Positions 1 through 4,869 of a stretch of 5,285 nucleotides of DNA are shown one piece after another. The first letter of the stretch is position 1, and every line of letters begins with the position of its first letter. The translations under genes were made by a program, and so were the position numbers. Source of the DNA: Desulfobacterales bacterium (lineage in GTDB: Bacteria > Desulfobacterota > Desulfobacteria > Desulfobacterales > C00003106); contig DAOVGD010000033.1 in NCBI GenBank assembly GCA_030672555.1, forward strand, positions 1 to 5,285. The letters are read 5' to 3'. The notes under the pieces were generated by a model, which did not search any database, was not told the origin of the DNA, and saw nothing but the letters and a program-made list of their open reading frames with translations.

Positions 1-88
1 CAAACTAAAGGTAGAGGGAAACTTGGACCTCCAGGAAAAATAAGCGTTCCAATTAAAGATGTTTGGTTATATTCTCTAAATAAAAACT

Positions 89-358
89 TTAGAACTTTGC
101 TGAAAAAATGATCAGTGAAGGGGTTGGCCGAATATTTACAATTCCTAAGTTATATTTCTTGAATATTAAATAATACACCACCGGCACAATAATCAACGTA
201 AATGTTGTTGAAGCAAAAAGTCCAAAGATCAACGCCCAGGCCAGACCGGAAAATATCGGGTCAAGGGTGATCGGCCAGGCGCCCAACGCCGTGGTTGCGG
301 CAGTGAGCACTATCGGCCTGAAGCGTATGGAACCGCTTTGCAGGATGGTCGGGTCATC
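89..358 (-). pseudogene. C-terminal remnant of an RND-family efflux transporter
   Basis: This is the last 89 codons of an inner-membrane RND (AcrB/MexB/CusA-like) pump, a proton-driven transporter that exports drugs, metals or other solutes with a periplasmic adaptor and an outer-membrane channel. The visible sequence starts DDPTILQSGSIRFRPIVLTA. This matches the conserved stretch before the penultimate membrane helix, where family members read roughly EAGAxRFRPIxLTAxTTxLG. Two hydrophobic segments follow: PIVLTAATTALGAWPITL, and a longer one from GLAWALIFG to VPVVYYLIF, the usual last two helices. A short tail of about 23 residues ends at TAA. A complete pump has about 1000 residues, so over 90% is missing. 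Homology begins at about 358, exactly where the inverted end of the transposase element stops (360). The open frame continues up to 430 only by reading into the element. The matching 5' part is not found beyond 1449, so the gene is dead, not simply interrupted. Substrate cannot be told. Confidence 0.85.
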
Positions 359-1391
359 AGGGACGTTCTTCACTTTTAAACTTATTTTTCTCAACCAGCA
401 AATATTGATTGCGCCTTGCCAATTTTTCACCGCGAGCCACTGATTGGCTTATTGCAGGTAAAGATATCTTCAGCTTGCGAGCTAAAGATGACATACTGAT
501 CCCCAATTCTCTTACCGCCCAAAAGCATAACAAACTACGGGCCTCAACGATGCGACGATATTTCCCTGCGCTCCATACTTCTTCTATGCCCATACCCAGT
601 ATATCGGCGACGCGGCCGGCTACCTTTTCAAGATCAAAACCCTGGGCCATAAGAAAGTATTTTTTCTCCAATGCTTCCTTGGCTAAAGAAAGCGTTCTCT
701 CCACAAAATCGCCATCCCCCAAAATGCGCTCATCCCCTTTTTGATAAATCTTGGCACTTCGAAGGGCCTTAACCACCGACCATCCTCCAGCACTGCGAAC
801 AAGACCACCGCCAATAAGATCAGGTCTTTTTCCCTGAGATATCCCCTTTTTTATGAACGCCCTGTAGCCACGGCGTGCCCGACCAAGTCGTTTGTCAAAC
901 ATTTCCAAAACACTATCAATATCCTGCCAATTATTTTTCCTTTTTCCCATAATCACACTGTGCCCAACATATGGATACCTGTCAAGATGATTCAGATCCA
1001 ATACGATGTTTGCACGCAAAGGATTAAGATGAATGTAGCGTATTAGTTCCAATAAATAGACCTCTTCCTGGCAAAGGATCGATTTGTAACGGTTTTGAAA
1101 AAGGTGGCCGTGTCGGCGATGCCTCCGATTGTGGAAAATGGCGTAACCTGTTAAAAGCCTTCTCATGATCGTCGAAATAGGAACTGACCCAGTTCTAAGC
1201 AATAAATGAAAGTGGTTGGGTATCAAAGCCCATGCGTAGCAAATGGTTTTGGTATCTGTAAGAATACCACCAAGCCGGTCTAAAAAATTATTCTGATCCG
1301 TATCGTCTTTAAAGATCTCTTTTCGTTCAATACCACGGGCAATAATATGGTGAAGTGCACCGGGAGCGTCTATTCTTGATTTTCTTGGCAT
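357..1391 (-). CDS. IS200-like / REP-associated (RAYT-type) HUH transposase
   Basis: A 344-residue single-strand DNA transposase of the Y1/RAYT type, which nicks and joins DNA through a tyrosine-DNA link. The N-terminus MPRKSRIDAPGALHHIIARG is typical of this group. The metal-binding HUH motif is H60-F61-H62 in NHFHLLL, and the nucleophile is probably Y119 in the RYIHLNPLRA helix (inferred from family position). The arginine-rich NRRHRRHGHLFQNRYKSIL block (88-106) is also characteristic. The C-terminal third, about residues 232-325, looks like the helix-turn-helix domain IV of DnaA, with a recognition-helix-like SSLARKLKISLPAISQSVARG at 301-321. Such DnaA-like tails are common in delta-proteobacterial members. 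ATG at 1391 fits the family start; the ribosome site is weak (AAAAGAT a few bases upstream). The gene fills its element, and its TGA stop (357-359) lies just outside the GGGACGT end. No frameshift or internal stop is present, so it may be active. Confidence 0.93.
   Translation of the reverse strand: MPRKSRIDAPGALHHIIARGIERKEIFKDDTDQNNFLDRLGGILTDTKTICYAWALIPNHFHLLLRTGSVPISTIMRRLLTGYAIFHNRRHRRHGHLFQNRYKSILCQEEVYLLELIRYIHLNPLRANIVLDLNHLDRYPYVGHSVIMGKRKNNWQDIDSVLEMFDKRLGRARRGYRAFIKKGISQGKRPDLIGGGLVRSAGGWSVVKALRSAKIYQKGDERILGDGDFVERTLSLAKEALEKKYFLMAQGFDLEKVAGRVADILGMGIEEVWSAGKYRRIVEARSLLCFWAVRELGISMSSLARKLKISLPAISQSVARGEKLARRNQYLLVEKNKFKSEERP
360..386 (+). repeat. Left inverted end of the transposase element
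   Basis: Begins GGGACGTTCTTCACTTTTAA and matches the complement of 1448-1422 at 19 of 27 positions, with the outer seven bases (GGGACGT) identical. It lies inside the 3' end of the transposase gene and encodes its last residues (about FKSEERP). It directly abuts RND-pump sequence. Confidence 0.65.
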
Positions 1392-1421
1392 ATCTTTTTG
1401 ATAACACGAAAACTCAAAGGA

Positions 1422-1448
1422 ATCAACTTAAAATATTAAGTACGTCCC
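1422..1448 (-). repeat. Right inverted end of the transposase element, with an AT-rich palindrome
   Basis: On the minus strand it begins GGGACGTACTTAATATTTTA, pairing with the left end at 360-386. It contains a hairpin-capable palindrome, ACTTAA (1426-1431) and TTAAGT (1436-1441) around a 4-nt loop. This is the kind of subterminal structure that HUH transposases recognise on single strands. It lies about 30 bp upstream of the transposase start and may also overlap its promoter. Confidence 0.65.
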
Positions 1449-1487
1449 CGATTCCTCCCCATCCCGATTGTTATATTACGCTAAAAC

Positions 1488-1505
1488 ATAGTTGTGCGGT
1501 ATACC
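1488..1505 (+). repeat. Left arm of an 18-bp inverted repeat flanking the small gene
   Basis: The plus-strand sequence is ATAGTTGTGCGGTATACC. Its complement reads GGTATACCGCACAACTAT and matches GGTATGCCACACAACTAT at 1758-1775 in 16 of 18 positions. The arm ends 6 bp before the Shine-Dalgarno sequence of the 70-residue ORF and includes most of a perfect 10-bp palindrome, CGGTATACCG (1497-1506). Role unknown; see findings. Confidence 0.6.
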
Positions 1506-1511
1506 GAGGAG

Positions 1512-1518
1512 AAAGGAG
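1512..1518 (+). promoter_or_regulatory. Ribosome binding site that fixes the start of the small gene
   Basis: AAAGGAG lies 6 nt before ATG 1525. The in-frame ATG at 1492 has no comparable site and would lie inside the inverted-repeat arm, so 1525 is preferred. Confidence 0.75.
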
Positions 1519-1524
1519 AGGCCA

Positions 1525-1737
1525 ATGCTGAAAAACCTCAATTATAATCTCATAGAGACTATCACGATAATATCAAAGAGTCTTTACCGGTATGATACCT
1601 ATATAAAGGACGCATCTGAATGTAAGTCCTGCCAAGAGATTTGGTCAAAATTTAAGGAACAGCGTGAAGAAGAATTGTCAATGCTCCTCAAGGAACTAAA
1701 AGCCCACATCGATGCAGGGAAGGCCACTTTTGAATAA
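1525..1737 (+). CDS. Small helical protein of unknown function with a CxxC pair
   Basis: A 70-residue protein that I do not recognise. It starts MLKNLNYNLIETITIISKSL behind a strong AAAGGAG site. It appears to be two amphipathic helices, about residues 6-28 and 37-64, joined by a turn containing C33-K-S-C36. The second helix is highly charged (WSKFKEQREEELSMLLKELK) and could be a coiled coil. There is no signal peptide or membrane segment, so it is probably cytoplasmic. The fold is reminiscent of half a ferritin-like or rubrerythrin-like four-helix bundle, but the metal-binding ExxH motifs are absent and that comparison is only visual. The CxxC could bind a metal or form a disulfide. The gene sits between a mobile element and the Fe-S assembly operon, 164 bp before sufC, and is bracketed by an 18-bp inverted repeat. 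A role in Fe-S metabolism would be guesswork. Good ribosome site and protein-like composition argue that it is real. Confidence 0.7.
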   Translation: MLKNLNYNLIETITIISKSLYRYDTYIKDASECKSCQEIWSKFKEQREEELSMLLKELKAHIDAGKATFE

Positions 1738-1757
1738 AGTATGATTCACCAGAATTT

Positions 1758-1775
1758 GGTATGCCACACAACTAT
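1758..1775 (-). repeat. Right arm of the 18-bp inverted repeat flanking the small gene
   Basis: GGTATGCCACACAACTAT begins 20 bp after the stop codon of the small gene. It is inverted relative to 1488-1505, with 16 of 18 positions identical. In RNA one of the two mismatches (T1500 with G1763) would be a G-U pair. A TTGATA hexamer (1776-1781) begins at the next base and could be a -35 element for the downstream sufCB operon. Confidence 0.6.
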
Positions 1776-1803
1776 TTGATACATCCCTTTTTCTCTTCAA
1801 GAT

Positions 1804-1831
1804 GCACCCTCAAGTAGTCGAGGGTGTGCAT
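1804..1831 (+). promoter_or_regulatory. Hairpin-forming inverted repeat in the sufC leader region
   Basis: CACCCTC (1805-1811) and GAGGGTG (1820-1826) form a perfect 7-bp stem around an 8-nt spacer. With a 2-nt bulge, the stem extends outward to ATG/CAT. No T-run follows on either strand, so it is not a standard intrinsic terminator. A CATAAT hexamer (1829-1834) overlaps its right edge and could be a -10 box. The inverted repeat would then lie over the promoter as an operator. Alternatively it is a leader RNA hairpin about 70 nt before the sufC start. I cannot match it to a known IscR or other Rrf2 site. Confidence 0.35.
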
Positions 1832-1901
1832 AATTCATGCTCAGTAGGGTGGACTAAGCCCTATGTTCGACATTATCCCCTGGAGGAAGGCCAATAAAGC
1901 C

Positions 1902-2657
1902 ATGCTGCTGGAGATCAAAGACCTATATGTGCAAGTGGAGGACAGGGAGGTCTTGAAAGGGGTTGACCTTGCCATAGACCTTGGCGAAGTCCATGTCCTG
2001 ATGGGGCCTAACGCATCCGGCAAGACGACTCTGGTCAAGACCATAACAGGGTATCCCGGTTATAAGGTGACCAGCGGCAGGATTTTCTTCAAAAGCGAGG
2101 ACCTGTTACTCAAAGACATTTCAGAGAGGGCTATATCAGGTATCGCCTTAGCCTATCAGAATCCTCCGCAGATAAGGGGAGTAAAGTTTAGAGACTTGCT
2201 GAGGATCATAGCGGGCAGGGAGCCCTGGAACCCTCTAAACGGTCCGGAGGAAACCTTCGCCACCGAATTGATAGTGGCGGCAGGACTGGATGCGGATTTC
2301 GCAAACCGCGACCTAAACATCGGATTTTCCGGCGGCGAAAGAAAGAGGGCCGAACTTGTACAAGTATTTGCCATGAGACCGGATTTGATGATTCTTGACG
2401 AACCTGACAGCGGCGTAGATATCGATTCTCTCAAGGCCATCGGCAAGAGGATCAGCGAGGTTGTCAGCGACTTGGGCTGCTGTGTCCTAGTTATCACCCA
2501 TCACAGGCACATACTCCAGTATCTCCGGCCCGATGTTGCTCACTTGATCTATGGGGGAAAAATAATGAGGTCGGGAAATCCGGAGGAAATGATCCCCAGG
2601 CTGGAGGAACTGGGATACGAAGGGTACGTAAAACATACCTTGGGGGCATCAAGATGA
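1902..2657 (+). CDS. sufC: SufC-type ABC ATPase of Fe-S cluster assembly
   Basis: A 251-residue cytoplasmic ATPase that drives Fe-S cluster assembly on the SufB scaffold; it is not a transporter. All nucleotide-binding motifs are present: Walker A GPNASGKTT (35-43), Q-loop Q86 in AYQNPPQIRG, signature FSGGERKR (142-149), Walker B MILDEPD (163-169) with catalytic E167, D-loop GVDID (171-175) and H-loop H200 in VITHH. The signature followed by KRAE, the DxDSGxDID string and the segment HRHILQYLRPDVAHLIYGGKI are hallmarks of SufC as opposed to other ABC proteins. DEPDSGVD, where Proteobacterial SufC usually has DEIDSGLD, resembles archaeal and anaerobe forms. I chose ATG 1902 over ATG 1863 because MLLEIKDLYV is the family's usual beginning and GGAGGAAGG (1882-1890) precedes it. 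The earlier ATG would add 13 residues. The stop overlaps the sufB start in ATGA, implying translational coupling. Confidence 0.95.
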   Translation: MLLEIKDLYVQVEDREVLKGVDLAIDLGEVHVLMGPNASGKTTLVKTITGYPGYKVTSGRIFFKSEDLLLKDISERAISGIALAYQNPPQIRGVKFRDLLRIIAGREPWNPLNGPEETFATELIVAAGLDADFANRDLNIGFSGGERKRAELVQVFAMRPDLMILDEPDSGVDIDSLKAIGKRISEVVSDLGCCVLVITHHRHILQYLRPDVAHLIYGGKIMRSGNPEEMIPRLEELGYEGYVKHTLGASR

Positions 2658-4015
2658 CTCGGGAAATATCAGAGAGTAAGAAGAAGTTTTTGAAAGATCT
2701 CAATGAATGGTATGATGAGTATGACAAGAAATTCCCTGAGTGGTACCGGAAAAGAAGGCTCAAAGCCAGGAAGGTCTATGAAGAGTTTGAGGCAAGTGGT
2801 GCGCCCATTGGGAAATACGGCGCGGATGTGGACCTGATGGAATTCAATCCCTTTCTAGCCCCACCTCGTAAGACCATAGAGAGCTACGAGGACTTGAGTA
2901 AAGTGGGCAAAGAGATGGTTCAAACCGTAGGTCAGAGGCCGGACGAAAAGGAGAGGACAGCCTCCCATATTCAACACGACACCACCCCTGCCTACCTTAA
3001 GTATACATCTGAGGCGGAGCGCCTTTTTTCGAAATATCCGGATGGCTTGGTTGTCATGGACATAGATGAGGCCATCATAAAATATTCCTGGCTCGAAAGA
3101 TACGTCACGCGGTTGGTGCCTCTAAGTCTCGACAAGTATACGGCGTGGAACTCCGCTTATTCTCAGCGGGGAATCTTTGTGTGGGTCAAAGAAGGGGTCA
3201 AGGTCGAATGGCCTCTCCAGACCTGCTTTTTCCTGGAGCAGGCAAGGCTTGGCCAACTCGTCCGCGTCCTGGTTGTGGCTGAACCCAATTCCCATGCGCA
3301 TGTTGTATCAGGCTGTGTGATTCAGCCGGAATGTGAAACCGGCCTCCATGGCTGCATCAGCGAGCTTTATCTCAAAGAGGGAGCGGAAATAACACTGAGC
3401 TATATTCATAACTTCCAGAAAAAGTTTCATGTGAGACCAAAAGTAGGCATTCGAGTGGGAGACGAGGCGACTTTCCGTTCCAACTATATCCAGATCAGCC
3501 CGGTAGAAAGCACACAACTCTATCCTACAGTTATCCTTCAGGGGAAGAATTCAAGGGCGAGTTTGAGATCTCTCATCTTTGGCTTGGGATCATCGGACAT
3601 CGACGCAGGAAGCGCTATTATCCTCAGCGGAAATGGGGCCAGGGGAGAAATCATATCAAGAAGCGTAGTGACGGACAAAGCCAAGGTATGTCTCAGAGGA
3701 GCGCTAAAGGCATACAGAGCCAACACGAAAGGACATCTGGAATGTCGGGCGCTCCTTTTGAGCGACAAGGCAAAGGTAAACGCCTTTCCGAATCTGCATA
3801 GCCGATCCTCTGAGGCGGAACTCACCCACGAGGCTGCTGTAGGGAAAATCGCCGAGGAGGAGTTGTATTACTTGATGAGCAGAGGGCTCAAGAAAGACAT
3901 TGCTACGTCACTTATCACAAAAGGTTTTCTAGACACCGACATTCCCGGGCTTCCCGCCGTCCTTAAGGCCGAGATCCAAAAGATAGTCTCGCTCACAGCA
4001 GAGGAAATTATGTAA
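2654..4015 (+). CDS. sufB: SufB-type scaffold protein of Fe-S cluster assembly
   Basis: A 453-residue SufB/SufD-family scaffold, somewhat shorter than the roughly 495 residues of E. coli SufB. It would assemble nascent Fe-S clusters with the SufC ATPase encoded just upstream. The N-terminal 120 residues are charged and helical (KKKFLKDLNEWYDEYDKKF) and poorly conserved. The middle, about 170-370, is the repetitive beta-helix core, with a GxxxR-rich rhythm such as ARGEIISRSVVTDKAKV. The C-terminal helical SufC-binding domain contains LTHEAAVGKIAEEELYYLMSRG (390-411). Residues equivalent to the E. coli SufB active site appear conserved: C364 in GHLECRALL aligns with C405, and H392-E393 with H433-E434. 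This favours SufB over SufD function. The start overlaps sufC by 4 bp. No sufD, sufS or sufU follows, so SufB may work as a homodimer with SufC. The stop lies 5 bp from a convergent gene, with no terminator seen. Confidence 0.93.
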   Translation: MTREISESKKKFLKDLNEWYDEYDKKFPEWYRKRRLKARKVYEEFEASGAPIGKYGADVDLMEFNPFLAPPRKTIESYEDLSKVGKEMVQTVGQRPDEKERTASHIQHDTTPAYLKYTSEAERLFSKYPDGLVVMDIDEAIIKYSWLERYVTRLVPLSLDKYTAWNSAYSQRGIFVWVKEGVKVEWPLQTCFFLEQARLGQLVRVLVVAEPNSHAHVVSGCVIQPECETGLHGCISELYLKEGAEITLSYIHNFQKKFHVRPKVGIRVGDEATFRSNYIQISPVESTQLYPTVILQGKNSRASLRSLIFGLGSSDIDAGSAIILSGNGARGEIISRSVVTDKAKVCLRGALKAYRANTKGHLECRALLLSDKAKVNAFPNLHSRSSEAELTHEAAVGKIAEEELYYLMSRGLKKDIATSLITKGFLDTDIPGLPAVLKAEIQKIVSLTAEEIM

Positions 4016-4020
4016 CAGGT

Positions 4021-4869
4021 TTACTTTTTTCCATCCGGGCGGATAGAAATAATCCTGACATCTTCTACGGGACTGCTGTTTGCTTCGACCCTGACTGCGC
4101 CGATCTTGTCTACAACATCCATCCCGTTGACAACATTGCCGAATACAGTGTGTTTGCCGGCAAGCCATTCCGTATCGATCATATTTATAAAGAACTGGGA
4201 TCCGTTCGTACCAGGGCCTGAATTTGCCATGGCGAGCGAGCCTCGTTTCGGATGGTGGGGGGAGCCTTTTTCGCTGTATGAATATCCCATATTTTCAAAT
4301 ATGTCTTTTAGTGTCAGAGAAAAAAGTTTTTTATCAATCTCTTCTTTTCGCTGGTCAACTTCTTGTTGAGATGCAATATGCAGTTCGTGAAAAATCGGAT
4401 TAAGCACAACTCTCTGAAAATCCTCCTGGCTGCGGATCATCAGATGAGGATGCGGACCTCTTGCAGGATCTACAGCCTTGATAGTGTCAAGGCCAAGAGC
4501 CGAAGCGTTTATTTCATCAGGAAATTTATATCCGGGGTCTCCTGTACCTGTTCCGAGCGGGCATCCGCTCTGAATCATGAAATCCTTTATTACTCTGTGG
4601 AAAATCAGGCCGTCATAAAACGGCCGTTTGACCTTTTTTCCGGTTTCCGGATCGACAAACTCCCTTGTCCCTTCAGCAAGACCGATGAAGTTAGCTACAG
4701 TTTCAGCGGCGTCATTCTTATACAGCTCCACATGAATGTTGCCAAGAGTGGTTTCTATTATGTAAACCGGGTTTTCTGAATTCATTTTTTCGTCTGCTCC
4801 TGTTTTTAAAGTGAATATTTCAAGTACAGCTATTACAACCATTAATCCGACAAAAACCGTTTTTTTCAT
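4021..4869 (-). CDS. Exported cyclophilin-type peptidyl-prolyl cis-trans isomerase with a large insert
   Basis: A 282-residue foldase that isomerises Xaa-Pro bonds. A leader, MKKTVFVGLMVVIAVLEIFT, has two lysines and a hydrophobic core, so the enzyme is probably periplasmic or membrane-anchored. No lipobox cysteine is present. The cyclophilin domain begins at about residue 36 (YIIETTLGNIHVELY). Catalytic-site residues match human CypA: FHRVIKDFMIQSG gives R92, F97, M98 and Q100, ANSGPGTNGSQFF (215-227) includes Q225 and F227, and EWLAGKHTVFG contains W235 and H240. Between FPDEI (116-120) and HPKRG (206-210) lie about 85 extra residues, mostly charged helix, absent from minimal cyclophilins of about 165 residues. 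Start ATG 4869 has GGAG 10 nt upstream. A second ATG at 4785 also has GGAG upstream but would lose the leader. The frame overlaps the preceding same-strand gene by 50 bp. Confidence 0.93.
   Translation of the reverse strand: MKKTVFVGLMVVIAVLEIFTLKTGADEKMNSENPVYIIETTLGNIHVELYKNDAAETVANFIGLAEGTREFVDPETGKKVKRPFYDGLIFHRVIKDFMIQSGCPLGTGTGDPGYKFPDEINASALGLDTIKAVDPARGPHPHLMIRSQEDFQRVVLNPIFHELHIASQQEVDQRKEEIDKKLFSLTLKDIFENMGYSYSEKGSPHHPKRGSLAMANSGPGTNGSQFFINMIDTEWLAGKHTVFGNVVNGMDVVDKIGAVRVEANSSPVEDVRIISIRPDGKK

Larger units (their letters stand above)
360..1448 (-). mobile_element. IS200/RAYT-like insertion element with one HUH transposase gene
   Basis: The element consists of a single-ORF Y1 transposase plus imperfect inverted ends. 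Reading inward, the left end on the plus strand begins GGGACGTTCTTCACTTTTAA and the right end on the minus strand begins GGGACGTACTTAATATTTTA. I count 19 of 27 identical positions over 360-386 versus the complement of 1448-1422. The left border is supported independently, because RND-pump coding sequence resumes at about 358. The right border is set only by the repeat; C1449 would extend it to GGGGACGT. No target-site duplication is seen, as expected for HUH single-strand transposition. A single complete transposase frame suggests the copy is intact or recent. The exact end bases are uncertain by a few nucleotides. Confidence 0.72.

Noticed and set aside
1..111. An open plus-strand frame from the left edge ending TGA at 109-111, with a protein-like tail (GKISVPIKDVWLYSLNKNFR).
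   Set aside because: Only 36 codons are visible; a stretch this long without a stop is fairly common by chance. It overlaps the end of the pump remnant and I recognise no family. It could be the C-terminus of a convergent gene.
409..1046. Open plus-strand frames antisense to the transposase.
   Set aside because: They lie wholly within the transposase gene, have no ribosome sites and give low-complexity, unfamiliar proteins. The minus-strand transposase accounts for them.
1450..1500. Possible continuation of the RND pump 5' portion beyond the element.
   Set aside because: The minus-strand translation contains stops and no transporter-like residues.
1805..1834. The CACCCTC/GAGGGTG hairpin as a rho-independent terminator of the small gene.
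   Set aside because: No T-run follows the stem on either strand; the T-rich tract lies on the wrong side.
1845..1863. TAGGG and CCCTA as an operator-like inverted repeat just before ATG 1863.
   Set aside because: Only 5 bp per arm with a 9-nt gap; expected by chance in a region of this size.
3508..3522. A CACACAACT match to the 18-bp repeat inside sufB.
   Set aside because: Only about 9 bases match, within coding sequence; consistent with chance.
4010..4045. Bidirectional terminator between sufB and the cyclophilin gene (T-run and ATCCG/CGGAT).
   Set aside because: The T-run comes before the small palindrome for plus-strand transcripts, and there is no T-run after it for minus-strand transcripts. 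The palindrome also lies inside the cyclophilin coding sequence.
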